DNA of 38,619 nucleotides from Gnetum montanum (Eukaryota > Streptophyta > Gnetopsida > Gnetales > Gnetaceae), in the NCBI GenBank assembly GCA_015680685.1, contig MNCI01026333.1, positions 1 to 38,619 on the forward strand. The letters run 5' to 3'. Below, in pieces: positions 21,876-34,689 of this stretch. The number at the start of each line of letters is the position of its first letter. Within the stretch, counting starts at the first letter, position 1. The position numbers and the translations under genes are program-made. Under the pieces are notes generated by a model. It made no database searches. It saw nothing but the letters and a program-made list of their open reading frames with translations, and was not told the DNA's origin.

Positions 21876-22980
21876 AGATTGATGTAATAAGCTTTTAGAT
21901 AGGAATGATTGATCAAGTTTACCAACTCATTTTCATCCATGTCCACTACTCTAAAGGCTCCATTGTCATAGGCCTTGGTGATCAAGAAAGGCCATTTCTA
22001 ATTGGCTAAGAACTTATCCACATTCTCATGGACAACCTTGAGAACCAGTTCTCCCTCCTTGATCTTTTGTTTATTGAGGTTATTGTGATGTTGTTTCTTC
22101 TTCCTCTTCTAGAATCATTTGATGTGAGCAAGCTTTCCCATCTATTGCTCCTCCACCAAGTCCAAGTCCATGGTATGTAGTTCCTTACTCTATTCATCAT
22201 TGATGAAGTCTGATAGAGCCACCCTCAGTGATGGAACCTATAATTCACGAGGTAAAGTAACTTTAAAATCATAAACTAGGCTATATGGGGTTACTCTAGT
22301 TGTGGTTAAAAAGATGGTTTAATAGGCTAAGAGTGCATGAATAAGTCACTCATGCCACTTGCATCTACTATTATTCAACATCTTTTTTAGCAAGTTTATA
22401 ATGGCCTTATACCTAGCTTCCAATTGTCCATTTGCTTGAAAATAGTACAATGACGAAAAAGAATGTTTAATACCTAGGTCTTGGAAAAAAGCTTTCATTT
22501 CTTGGTTACTAAACTATGTGTCAATTATCCATGTCTATGGTCATAGGTATGCCAAAATGGGTTACTATGTTATCAAGTATAAATCTATGAACTTGTTGAG
22601 ACATTGTCTTCCTTAGTGGAATATCTTCAACTCACTTTGTGAAGTATTTGGTTGTAATGGTGATAAAGCTATAACCTACAAAAGACTTAGGCATTATAGG
22701 TCCAATGATATCTAATCCCCACCATTGAAATGACCAAGTTATATAAGTAGTGTGTAACATAGTTGGTGGCACATGTATTAGGTTGCTATGTCATTGAAAA
22801 GTATCATAAGTTTTAAGTTTCTATAGGTAGTCGCTCTACATATAGGGCCAATAATAGCCTAGTCATTTGATTTTAGTGGTAATGGCTCTAGGTCCTATAT
22901 GTCCCTCACATACACCTTCATGAACTTGCTCAAGGACTATTTGTGCTTTAGTTTTTCCTATGCACACTAACAATATTCCA
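21876..22980 (-). pseudogene. Integrase of element E (Ogre/Tat type), broken
   Basis: Minus-strand fragments in order: QIVLEQVHEGVCEGHIGPRA (about 22960-22890, N-terminal zinc-binding remnant), LDIIGPIMPKSFVGY (Asp at 22710-22712), YFTK, FGIPMTIDMDN (about 22560-22525, second catalytic Asp, followed by a stop where Gly is expected), and the C-terminal DMDENELVNLINHSYLKAYY at about 21950-21885. The closing motif matches the Ogre/Tat integrase end (...VNG.YLK.YY). Many stops disrupt it. Confidence 0.8.
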
Positions 22981-23054
22981 TCATAGGAATGTCAGCATAA
23001 TGTGCTATTGTCTATGATGACATATTATTTTGATCTTTTACATACAATGTCCTT

Positions 23055-24180
23055 TCAAGAAGTAGTCAAGCCTTGCGAAGATTCACCATGAATAAGGTAA
23101 AACTTGATATTTTCATACAACTCCTTTGGAGGAGAAGTACTGAAAAAGGCTATAGAATCACCTTCAATGATATACATGGTAGAAATATGATAGTTCATAG
23201 TTAAGGTAGGTAACTTACTAAATACATTAGACATCACATTGAGAGCTAAGATATGGCATTGGCTAGTGTGTTCTCAATTTAGGGTACATTTGAATGCTAA
23301 TGTTTGTAAATTAATGTATTAGTTTCTTTTCTAAGTCATAGTAAGGTTTCAAATATTTGGCTTTATACATGTAAACCTCTACTAGTTGGTTAATCGCAAG
23401 TTACAAATCACCTTTGATCATTGGGTGCTTGATTCCTTAGTCATAGGCTACCATCATTCCCCTGATTAATCGTTCATACTATACTATGTTGTTAGTACAT
23501 GGGAATTTGAAACAGTAAGTGAAGGGTTGAATTCCATCAGAATGTAATGTTATGATGGTAGCATCACTAGCCCCATGGGTAATTAAGGCTTTGTCAAAGT
23601 TTATAATTTCCTCATAGCCCTCAGGTAATTCATTGACAATGTTGACATGCTTGTTAGGGAATTTAAGATCTATGGTTGCATGGTCTTTTGCTGCTAAAAT
23701 AGTAACTTACATGGCTATCACTTGTCCTTTCATTGATTCTTGAGAGATGTTATAGAGGTTAAATTTATCTATTATGGCTTTCCAATGGGTGAGATGTCTA
23801 CTCTCATAGATAATGATTGTTATTAATCTATGTACATTGTCCTTGCAAATGCCATTGACCTACCTGAGGTAATGTCATCACTAAGACTAGACAATACTTC
23901 TCCAATTTGGTGTATCAAGCCTCATGGGAAATTAATGCATGGATTAGGTAGTATATGGTGAGCTCCACCTCATCATCTCATTTTTGATAGAGTAGAGAGG
24001 CAATGTATGTGTTAGATATAGCAAGGTAGATGTAAAATGGATTATTCTTTTTTGTAGGATAGAATGTGTGTAGTCATGCTAACTCTTGCTTAAGGTTTTC
24101 AAAGGCTTCTTGGCATTAAGCCATCCACTCATAGTGAACTTATTTTTTAAGTAAGTGTTACATGAGTTGTAACCTATTCA
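23055..24180 (-). pseudogene. RNase H and archaeal-type second RNase H of element E
   Basis: The first domain (about 24140-23780) has QEAFENLKQELA, the FYIYLAISNTYIASLLYQ block, an AIYYLS-like block and YTKLEKYCLVLV (about 23920-23880). The second (about 23680-23200) has THGASDATI, CTNNIV.YERLIRGMMVAYD (about 23500-23450) and YKAKYLKPYYDLEKKL. This fits the extra RNase H domain of Tat/Ogre elements (TNNxAEYEA pattern). A linker fragment lies at 23237-23055. Stops are frequent. Confidence 0.75.
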
Positions 24181-24189
24181 TAAGGTTTG

Positions 24190-25384
24190 TGATAAACCTA
24201 AAAATAAATTGTAATCTACCTTATAATCCTCAAAGATATTTAAGGTTGGTTGGTGCTACCATGTTGGATATGACCTTAACCTTATCAAGATCAACATGTA
24301 TTCTTGCTTCAGATACTACAAAGCCAATAATATTACTAGTTTTGATACCAAAGATACAATTCTTGGGTTTAAGCCTAAGCTCATATTTGAGACATCATTT
24401 TAATACAAGGTTTAAGATCACACACATGATCGTTGGCACCTTTGGACTTAATGGCTATATCGTCTATGTAGTCATTAAGTAATCCTAACACATAATTACT
24501 AAAGAGATAGGTCATCACTCTTTGGTAGGTTGCTCTTATGTTCTTCAAGCCAAGGAACATCATGATGTAACAAAAAACACCCCAAGGGGTCATGAAAATC
24601 ATATAAATGTAATGCTCTAAGTTAATCCTAATTTGGTTATATCCTAAGAACTCATCCATAAAGGATAATAAAGCATGACTAGCTATAGTATTAATATGTC
24701 GATTAATACTATGGAAAGGAAGTCATCTTTGATAGTTGCCTTATTCAAGTCTCAAAAATTGATATAGATACATATACTTTGATTTTTTAGGGACTACCAC
24801 TATGTTTTACACCCATTCTGCATAATCAATAGCTCTACTAGAACCAACCTAATATAGTTTGATGATTTCATCACAAACTACCAAGGCTATGTTTGGTCTA
24901 CTTTTATAACATGTTTGCTTAACTGGCTTGATACTAAGGTTGAGTATGATGTTATGTTGCACTAGGAATGGGTCAAAATATGGCATATCTTCATATGACT
25001 AGGAAAAGACCTTAGTGTTATCCTATAGGACCTTGGTGATCTCTTCAGTCTTTCGAGATTTTAGTGAGAAACATAGTTTTAGTGTTTTCTCCTCACCACA
25101 TTATGTTGTGATAGGAACCTCAACTAGAGAGTATTTGGTGATGTTGCTAGCCTCATGGTCAAGGATCCTAATTAGGTTTGTAGGCCATTCTAGAGGTCTA
25201 TTTATAGAGCCTATGTGGCCAACAAGACCCTTAGGCTTAAGATCTGAATAATAAAAGTTGATGCATCATTCAACATCACCATGAGATCCACTTAGACTCA
25301 AAGGCACACTAAATTGCTCCTAGATGTCCATACTCCAATCATGCATATCAACCATAAGCACATTAAATGACACCTATCTGATAA
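24190..25384 (-). pseudogene. Reverse transcriptase of element E (Ogre/Tat type)
   Basis: The upstream linker is readable to the very edge of the insertion: SFNVLMVDMHDWSMDI at about 25372-25324, then EEKTLKLCFSLKSRKTEEI. RT boxes follow: SYEDMPYFDPFLVQHN (about 24997-24950), a RPVKQ-like block, MDEFLGYNQIRI (24659 on), MTPWGVFCYIMMFLGLKN, ATYQRVMTYLF and YIDDIAIKSKG (YIDD at 24470-24459). Unlike elements B and C, both catalytic Asp residues of the YIDD box remain. Stops elsewhere make the gene non-functional. Confidence 0.9.
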
Positions 25385-25439
25385 AATGAGAAAATAATGA
25401 AAAAAAAAGCAAAATACTTTAGTAATAGTTGAAATACAT

Positions 25440-25960
25440 TAAACTAAGGACCAATAAAGGTTTAGACAAGGCCACTTAAAGGTTACCAGAGGTAGGTGAA
25501 GACAAATAAGATGTAACAAAGGTTGAATAAGGTCAAACAAAGGCCAAATGATTGTAGAATGGAGTTAGATGAAGGCTAAATGATGGTAAACTTTCATCTG
25601 ATGATGTTAATTAAGGATCAAATATGATCAACAAATGTCAAATAATAGCCTAATGATGATCAAGCACCATCAAATAAGATGAACAAGGATAAAACATGGT
25701 CAACAAAGATCATAGGAAATAGATAAGGTATATGGGGCAAATCAAAAGGCCAACTAACATGGAACAAAGAAAATGATAGCCAAATGATGTTAAAATGAAA
25801 AAAATAAAGCCAAATTACATCAAATGATAGGGAAATGAAGGTCAATAATGCATACCAATGTCAAACAAAGTCAAAACATAGAAAAATAAGGACAAGCCAA
25901 TCAAGGTAGGAAACATATGATAAAACATGGTCAATATTGATCAATCAAGGTTAAAGTTTA
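25440..25960 (+). repeat. Degenerate short-period repeat (GGTCAAACAAAGGCCAAATG-like)
   Basis: Variants of AAGGTCAAACAAAGGCCAAATGAT recur many times across this stretch, for example near 25530, 25570, 25625, 25650, 25690, 25745, 25780, 25810 and 25860. Spacing is irregular, roughly 20-40 bp. Strand bias is strong (purine-rich on +). No coding is seen. It resembles an eroded minisatellite. Confidence 0.55.
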
Positions 25961-26089
25961 CTAATTTTAGACCTTAGTGGGCCATAGTGGAGGTCTACAG
26001 GGTTGATGGATGACTTTTGGAAATTATTATAGTCATTTCAAGGCTATATGAATTCAGAAATGAATCCTTTTGTTGTGACTATATTGGGC

Positions 26090-28450
26090 CTAGATAAGAC
26101 TATGTTGGCCATTATAGTTGGAATAGGTCCTAGTGTAGTTAGTACCAATAGATGATTTTCTAGGTTTTTTATGGCCAATTTTGGGATTCCAATGGTATGT
26201 ATGGCTAGTGAAATGGAATGGGGTTGGAGATTGGTAAACACTAGCATCTTTTTAACCACTGAGATGTTGCAAATGATGTAGAAACTAGTGACTATGGTAG
26301 GACTACATTGGCTAGCATGGTCGCAATGGAGATGTATGAGGAAAATGGATTTGGAAGCTCTCAAGCTTGAAGCTAGTGTTCCATCAACTTTCTAGCATAG
26401 TGTAGCATCTTGGAAAGGCTAAACTAGTCATTTGGAAGTTAAAATAGGCTACTACAAATGAGGTTTTGGCACCAACATCCCATGACTATCATGGCTAGCA
26501 TATTTAAGGGTGGCCTCAGCATAGACTACTAGAATTTTGTGTCTCTATGATCAAAAGAAGGTGAAATTAAGGTTAACTTCAATATTCTAGGATTCTATAA
26601 TTCTAAAATAAAATTTGTAATCATTTTAAGTGTTGTTGTATTTGTTTAGCCACCTTGGGGCAATGACTATGTGGGCCAACATGGTCTTTACCTACCTTAG
26701 CATAGATTAATGGAATTTGATATTATTATGATCAAAATGAGGTGATGTTATGGCTAGGAAATGCCAAACAATTCTCTATATTTCTCTAGTCAAATTTTAG
26801 ATCATTTGGGATGTTGTGGTACTAGCCAAGCCAATTCCAAATCATGACTACACTTGGACTACACTAGCCAATGTAGTCCTAGCTTGCCTTAGGTTAGTAT
26901 AATGTGAATATTGTTGCTTGATGAGTTTTTATGGTGAATTGATTACGGTTTTGGCTTAGGATGATTGATTTTGAAGGTTGTTTGGGTGCTAACATGACCA
27001 TTTCCTACTTGGACTATGTTGGATAGTGTAACTAAACCTAGCCTTACCATAGACAAAGGAGACCTAGCATTCCCAAAGTTAAATTGAGGTGAAATTATAG
27101 CAAGATAAGGTTAAGAAAGTTTTTAGGTTTCCAAGTTAGGTTTTGAACTATTTGAATTGTCACAAGATGAGTAAAACCATTCTAGAATCATGACTACACC
27201 AGGACTACACTAGCTAGCATAGTCTAGGACTGTTGTAGTGTAGTCCTACAATGAATCTTGATTTTTAGTGAAATTTCATGATTGATTAACTAGATTCTTG
27301 GGTTCATGGATCACTAGTATTCATGTTCAATTTTTAGACTTCAAATTACTAGCTCTGATGGTTGTTTTGGTTTTAAATAAATCATACATCCTTAGACTAC
27401 ACTAGCTAACATAGTCTTAGCATAGTTGATGGGTGTAGGATGAGTTTTCTTGATTTTTGGCTTGATTTATATAGTTTAGTTATATCTAAAATCTTTGAAA
27501 AGATTCTAGGGTTGAGATGATGCATTGAGAAGTTGATTTGACATGTTCATAACCTATTTTAGGTTTTCTATAGTAGGAAAATCCTAGGACTATGATAGCT
27601 AGCATAGTGCCAAGATTCCCTACCATAGCATATAGTCTCAAGAGTGTTTTGATTGACTTTGGTTCCACTTTTTGGTAGTTTATGATCATCAAAGGTCTTA
27701 AGAAGATGGGCAAGATTGGATATGATACTTTGAAGGTTACCTTTGGCATTTGGAACTCTAACATCAATCCACTACCATCAGACTACACTGGCCAACATAG
27801 TTAGGATTAACTCCACCATACTTCTAAGGTGGAAATGGGATTTGACTTATTTTTACTACACAATTTGTTATTATAAAATCACCAAAGGCTTCAAGCAAGT
27901 GTGAAGGTAAAGATATGTCAATTAGAAGGTTATTTATGGTTTTTAGTGGTCCATCCTCACCCAACAATGCTAGGACTATACTTGTTAGCATAGTCTTAGC
28001 CATCACTAGTGTAGTTTGAAGATGGAATTAGGATTTATTTTGTTCTTACTTCATAATTTGACATCTTAGGCCTACCAAATACTTTGGGGTTTAGAGGGTA
28101 TGATTCTAAAGGTTATTCATAGCTTTTGGACTTTATCCCCAACCCAACTACACTATAACTATCCTAGCCAGTGTAGTTAGGGCTACTCTCAACATAGTCC
28201 ATGCAAGATAGTGATTTTTGATACCTTTTGACTAGTCTTGTGAAGTGATGAAGCTTCCAAATGCTCTCTCTAGTGTTTAGTACCTGGTGTGACTATTTTG
28301 GACTTGATTGGGAGCCTATTTAGTGGTGGAAAGCATCATCCCTCTTGCAACTATGTTGGCCATTGTAGTCAGCTTGTTGGTTAGCATAGTTACCCAAAAT
28401 AGTACATTTTGATGTAACTTTAGATTTTCCTTGGTGTACAGTGACTTTCA
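26090..28450 (+). repeat. Tandem array, 13 units of about 193 bp with a near-palindromic box
   Basis: A 22-bp box of the form GACTA-(2)-CTAGCTAG-(2)-TAGTC, or variants, begins at about 26098, 26301, 26484, 26665, 26857, 27012, 27203, 27395, 27588, 27781, 27974, 28155 and 28349. Five successive intervals are 191, 192, 193, 193 and 193 bp; the others range from 155 to 203. Between boxes, further motifs recur (TTTTGATTGA..TTTGG, GAAGGTTA.TTTTGG). The unit is near nucleosome-repeat size. Open frames inside are not conserved between units, so it is not coding. Confidence 0.85.
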
Positions 28451-28598
28451 TGTCAACACCTGATTACCAATTTTAGACATAAGGATTTTTTGGATTTAAA
28501 GATGGTATGGATGGATGCCTAGGAGGTGAATTCTAGAAATGGTTGGAGTTTAGAATCCATACAAGATTTCTAGAGACCTAAACCCTAGCATAGTTGCC

Positions 28599-28784
28599 AT
28601 GGAAAATCCAAAATCCAAGTTTATTAGGATTTTTGATTGGCTTATTAGAGAGGCACCGAGTGGATCCCATCTCAAGTTTGAAGTGTTAAATGAATTACTT
28701 TCCTACCAACCCAACATATTTATACCTTCTGATTATGATCACGAAGTTATGTGGAACTTCTGTGAGTGTTTTGGGAAACCTTGA
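28599..28784 (+). CDS. Short hypothetical ORF, 61 codons
   Basis: It starts ATGGAAAATCC at 28599 and ends TGA. The product is mixed polar (IRIFDWLIREAPSGSH..., then IPSDYDHEVMWNFCE) with no recognised domain. It follows the tandem array and precedes a stretch richer in G+C (28800-28950). Amino-acid composition is plausible for a protein, and it could be the first exon of the gene-like region further right. That is only a guess. Confidence 0.25.
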   Translation: MENPKSKFIRIFDWLIREAPSGSHLKFEVLNELLSYQPNIFIPSDYDHEVMWNFCECFGKP

Positions 28785-30651
28785 TTTTGGTGCTTAAGGC
28801 ATAAGTTTGGGATTGAATCCCACATTACAATTTTGCACAAATCAAACTTCTAACAACACCTCCAACATACAACACATATTATCGAAGCTCTAGTCGGACT
28901 TTTCACTTCTACGACACCTATCCTCAGTGTAGCCTAGCAATCCCACATCATGGACCAAGCGTAATTGCTAAAGAAGTTCTAGAAGTTTAAAGATTTAGGT
29001 GTTTCTTTCCTTATTCATTTAGAATGTTAGAGAGGAGGGCTTCCACTAGTAAGAACCTAGAGTTAAAGGATGTTGATGCTACTAAAAGAGGGCTCTCTAA
29101 TGTAGCATGGCTTCTTATTAGTGAAGGACCATTCACCATTACTCCTAGGTACACCACTCTTGGCCATTTCATGTGAATTTTTGTTAATATCTTAGGCATT
29201 TTTGCTTATGTAGGCTTATGTGTTGATTAAAACTAAATTTTGTAAAGTTCCTATGTTATATCTAGGACACATTTATGGGGTTTTAGTGTTTCCTTGCTTG
29301 TGATATTGGTCTATGATGAGTTATGAATTTGATTCTAGTCATTTCCATGCATTTTTTGTAGTTTTGGAGCAAAAAGCAACATCACATTTGTATTTTTTAT
29401 GTAAAAATGACCATAATGTTTTGGTTTTTGTGAATATAGGGTTATAATATAGTTTTCAATGGTAAAAATGGTGGTTGAACCACTATATTATGACTTATGG
29501 TTTATTTTCTATGATTTTCTTCATAAGCCAATACACAAGGTTTTTTCTAGTTTTTGTTTTTTTTTTCATATCAATTTTTGAATTTATCATGAAAAAATGG
29601 TGAATATGTTTTTTTTTTTAGGTTTTTAGTTTTAATTCTATTTTATGGAATCACTAAATTCTAATATACAATTGATTCTCTATGAATTTTTTCGTGAACT
29701 AGAAAACAATGAGATTTTTTATTTTTGTGGCTTTACTCCTATGAAGATGGGAAATGTTGACACTTGCAATAATTTTTCAGCCAGTTTCCCAAGTTCTTGG
29801 GTATTCTTGAATGTGTTAGGGAGGGTTTCACATTGATTTTGACATAGTAATTTTCTTTTTCATATATTATATAAATGGTTCACTATGCTATTTTCTACAA
29901 TTCCAAGTCTTTGTGCAATTTTTTTGTTAAATTTGGTTAGGATTTTGGGTTGTTGTCAACATTTTCTCTAGGCTTAGGACTATAGTGTAGATTCTTTATT
30001 TCATTGAATTTCATGCATATTCAGTTCCCAGACTTAGAAAAAAAAGATTAGTTCTAAATTACCATTTTTGTTCTTATCTAAACTACCATGTATAGTTGCA
30101 ATTTTGATTGTTAAAACTATTAACCTCCCTAGCTATATAGGTAGAGTTGATGTTGTTTTTGTATTTTTATGGTAGTGTTCAAATGTTCATAAGGTTATTA
30201 CCATGTTCTATTTTATTTTTTAATAGTCACTTGAATTTTTGTAAAATTTTTAACTAGCCTCCTAAGGCTTTTACTATAGCTTGTTTCACTATTAACTAGG
30301 ATATCTAGTAAATATTTTGTACTATTCAAGTTTGGATTTTGTGATTTTTGTAGTAGGTAGGAGCTATTTTTCATGGCTTTGATGTTTTCACACAAAAGCT
30401 TTATTATTTTTATGTATATCTCACCATGAAACTACTATTCGTTGTCAGTTGACTAGGATCTTTTTGATTTTTTATATGTAACTAGTTGTTATTACCTTAT
30501 TTTGGTTCTAAGTGTTGTAAATTATGAATTTTGTTATTTGTCTTGGATGAGAATGTTCACATTAATGTTGCACTTATTTTTGTTGCTTAATAGCTATTCA
30601 TTTTTTATTATGGTTATTTATGGTTTTAATGGTTGTTGTTGTTGTGTGTAG
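28785..30651 (+). other. T-rich, intron-like stretch
   Basis: From about 29200 the + strand is very T-rich with runs such as TTTTTTTTTT (about 29558 and 29610). No conserved frame is seen. The open stretch 29645-29836 is short and unassigned. It ends in TGTTGTGTGTAG at 30651, a good 3' splice-acceptor look-alike. 28836-28960 is locally G+C-richer and unexplained. Confidence 0.4.
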
Positions 30652-33600
30652 GGCCTTCCTAAAATTGATCTTAGTTTTCATTGAGTTGGTGGCACTACTC
30701 TACTATATCCACAAATTAATGCCTAACAACCCACCTATAGACATGATCTTGGAGCATGGATTCTTATGGTTTCATCCTAAGGCAAAGGCGTTCATAACTT
30801 ACATGGTCCAAAACTTTAGTGTGATGGTGTAGTCACACTTGGCTTCAGAGACTACATTGGTGATCATGGAGATTCTATTATCTTACTCTACACTTATGAT
30901 CATCAAGTTCGTTATTGAAAATCATGAAACTCATGATGAAGGTGAGCAACATGACAACAAGTATACTGGGAAAACTCCTAATCTGTCCATGAATTGAAAC
31001 ATGCTTAAGTTCCTCTAATATAATGCTAATAACACATTGTTTGTTGGCCACAACATTAACACATTTTTTTAGAACACCTCCTAGCACCAATTACCATTTG
31101 AAGGGATAAGTGAAAAATAAAGCTTTTTTTATTTCATTTTTGTTTTGTTAGGTTATTTTGATTTTTAATGTTTTTATTTTAATTATATTATGCTTGCAAG
31201 TACAAGGTTGATGACCATGGGCTAATCAAGAGTATCCAACTCTTGCCTCTAGCCCAAATAGAATCAGAATTATTTATCAAAGGCCAAGTGCTAAGGCTCA
31301 CTATGATGGAGCAACTCAAAGATGGCTTTCGTAGATATACCATGCTCCATGCAAAAGTCTACTGCAAGTGCTTAGGAAATGGGACAATACATAGTTGGTG
31401 AGGAATTCCTAATTCTGGTATAGATATGCATATCTCCCTTACTGTCCCCACACCACCTTCATTAGTAAGACAAGTAAGAATTTGTTTTTTTTATTCTTTT
31501 ATTATATTTTATTTTGATGCTATGTCAATGATTTCATGGTTACATAGTTAGAGGTTGTTTAGGCTTTAATTTTTTAAATGATTTTATAGGTATGGTTATA
31601 TATTTGGTTTTTATTAATTATATTTGTTATATATTGGTTCTATGCGATGTTCATATGCCTAAGCTAATTGACCTCTTGTTGTATTGTAGGGGCTACCTCC
31701 TCCTCCAGCATCATGTTGGTCATTTCAAGATGCTTTTAGGAGACTCTTATCCTCAAGTATGATGATGTGGATTTGGTGTAGCAATGGTTGGCTAGTAGGA
31801 TGCCTAAAAACATCAAAGTAAATATCACTTATGTAGGTTTTCTTGATCTTTGCATGGCCATTGGCCCAACCATTCGTACCCTTGTGATTGTGAACATCAT
31901 GAACTCTTTTAACAAAGGGATGATAAAATTCATCACTTGGGTTAATGGTGTGCTTATCACCTTATCCATCAATGAGTCCATCTTCCATGACCTCTTTAGC
32001 ATTCCTTGTGAGCTATTGAATATTTTCACCCAAGAAAGTAAAGTGGTGGACCACTAGAAAGAAGTGGAAGGGTTGTAGACACTCATCATGGTTACAAGGA
32101 ATTATCTCTTAACTAGTTTTGTGTTGCAAAGGATAAAGAGGAAGATCCCTTGTTCCACTCCTAGGCATTCCCTAAGGTTTTATCATAGGGAAAGACCATG
32201 GACATTAAATAAGCATGGATCATGAACAAGGTTCTTTTGGAGGATGCTCAATTTAATTAGACTACTCATTTGTCTTTTAGGCTATGTGGGGAGATCCTTA
32301 AACTCTGAAACAACTTTACAATGAAATGCCACATGCACTATGAATTTCTCATGGCATATCTAAGGAGGTTCTCAAAGTTCCTAGTGGTGAGGAAGAATAG
32401 ATAGTGGGCAAGTCAAGATCCATCCCAACTCACCAAGCCTTGGGTAAAACATATTTTTTCCGTTACACAAGATTAGAATCCACTAGAAGAAGTTGGGGAG
32501 TTGTCGTTTGTTATTACTAAGGGGCTTAGTGGTAGGCATTGTGCTTCCCCTAATAGGATGGGAATTGAGTCCCAATTTGAGTGTAGGGACATTGAAAAGG
32601 ACAAAACATTATGTGCTAAAGCTAAAGCCATAGCTAGAGCCAAACAAAAGAGGCCTATGATTGAGGAATTAGCACCAATTATTGAGCAACCCTCCAAGAG
32701 GAGATTTGTTGTTAGACTCAACCAAGCATGTAACATGGTTGTAGGTATGTTTTAGTTTGTTTTATTTTTTAGTTGTTTTTTGTTTTAAATTTTTTATGGT
32801 TTTTAGGTTATGTTGTTATTTTTTTAGGCAAAATATGCTAAGTTATTCTACATTTTGTTTCTTTTGGTCTTGTAGGAAAGTAAGGGGAATTGGCAGCCCA
32901 AGCAACAACAACATAGATGAAGAAAAAATGCCCAAGGAGGAGCTAGTACAACCACATGAGAATGAGGGATTATCCAATGTCACATTGGATGATTTTGATG
33001 CTATATTTAACCCTTAAAAGCTAGGTGAACCCCCTACTATCATTTCAAATGATACTCTAGATATATATGCATTTGTTTCATATGTTTGAGTTTTGTTGTT
33101 TTATGTTTAAGCTTTGTCTTAATTGCTAGTTAATTGTTATGCTTTTCATAGCTGCTAAGCCTCAACCTACTACTTAGACCTTCACATTTTTCATGAAGCC
33201 ATGGATGGACACTCATAACAAGAGGGAATTCATGCATGGGATGATTGAAGAAATGATTAATTAGTTGCAATAGATTACTCCCAATCTTTCTAAGAACTTA
33301 GCTTATCTTGCTCTCTTAGTTTTTTTAATTATCTTGTGTTTTCATTGTTTCTTGGTTATTTGGTCATTTATTATTTTCATATGTCTTTTTGTATTATTTT
33401 CATAGATGTAGACAATGTTCCATAAAGGTTTTATGAAAGTGCCACTGAATGTGCATTTTCATGTACTAAAAATTCATGGAAAACCCAATTTTTCAGTGAG
33501 TTCCTATGGGAATGAGTTAAAACATTGGAAAAGAAAAAATAAGATACTAGTTGAGGTGAATAGATATCTCAAGGATCACAAGGAATTTGTGGAGGGCCAA

Positions 33601-34340
33601 GTGACCAATACGAGTTCCTTATGAACTAAAAAGATGGAATGGGAATGGTACAAGAATACCATCCATGGCAAGGTTTTCCTTGCTAGAGAGGTTTCGAAGC
33701 AAAAACTATAAATGGACTTACTGGTACATAAGGCTAGGAAGTGGAAAGACTATTGTGCCTAGATCCTAGAGTGGGGTTGGGTACAAAAAGATCACAAAAA
33801 GAAGTATAAGTCTGAACGTGAAGCCTATCTTAAGTGGTTGAAAGAGGAGTTCATTGAATGGTGCAAGTTAAAGCTATTCATGAAGGGGATTCAAGCAAAG
33901 TGTGTATTCAAACTATTTGAAGGCTCTCTAATAGTGGCTAACTCTCCATCTCCTCAGGTCTCTATTACTTTTGGGAAGGTAACTATTGTTATATATTTTT
34001 GAGATCCACCTACATTGATTAGATTGATGAAAGCAACATCGTAATAGATATTAATCTTGAGGAGGTGGATTGGATCCACACAATTGAGAACTAAATCCTC
34101 CATCATTTGGAGGTTGGAATTCAGAGCCTTCCACCAAATGATGTTACCAAAGCTCTTCCAAGTTTGCTTATTTTATTTTGTTTTGGCATGTTTTATTTTA
34201 GTTTAATTTAATTTAATTTAGTTTCATGTGTCAATTATTGATTAGACTTATGTTATTATTGTATTAGGTGATTCTAGAAACCTTAGTGGTAATGACATTG
34301 GAGATGCTTCTCCACCTTCTCTAGTAGTGCCTTAGCACCA
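30652..34340 (+). pseudogene. Multi-exon-looking gene remnant with a plant-retroelement-like domain
   Basis: Open segments alternate with T-rich gaps bounded by splice-like sites. Proposed exons: 30652 to about 31100, 31201-31473, 31690-32744, 32876 to about 33080, 33152 to about 33300, 33406-33978, and 34268 on. Clear GT-AG pairs bound 31474-31689, 32745-32875 and 33979-34267. Joining exons two and three keeps the frame (..PPSLVRQ then GLPPPPASCWSF..) until a frameshift near 31755. The third exon has FITWVNGVLITLSINESIFH and a nearby LFSIP, like the plant retroelement-associated domain (VRG..V.FS...I..FLG.P). Later come a basic patch (KQKRP, SKRR), an acidic segment and a Lys/Glu-rich end. 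In-frame TAG codons often replace Gln. It could be a captured or host gene, or an unusual element ORF. Confidence 0.45.
34199..34224 (+). repeat. (TTTAA)n microsatellite
   Basis: TTTAATTTAATTTAATTTAG lies within a proposed intron. It is a simple repeat with no further inference. Confidence 0.7.
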
Positions 34341-34689
34341 TCAGTTGATTGTTATCTTTGGCTACTTTATCTATTATTGTTGATCATGTCATTATGTCAT
34401 TGTGGTTAGTGTTAGCCATGGATCCTTGAGAGACAGTTCATTTTTTTATGCATTATTTAATCTTTTATACATCATTTGACAAACATTTAGACTATTATAA
34501 TTTTTAAATTTTAATTTCACTTATATGTTCTAATACTTAATGATTTGATGCTTAATGTTTCACTCATATTATGCATTTTACATTCTTGCTCAGGTTGTAA
34601 GACTATGGGTTAAATATTATGGTCATAATTTAATAAGTAATAAAATCAAATAAGAAACTAGAATGTAAATTGGGTTGTAAATGATAATA

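Noticed and set aside
29550-29625. T homopolymer runs as a terminator or poly(A) tail of a LINE
   Set aside because: No LINE coding or target-site duplication is seen beside them, and the whole region is T-rich.
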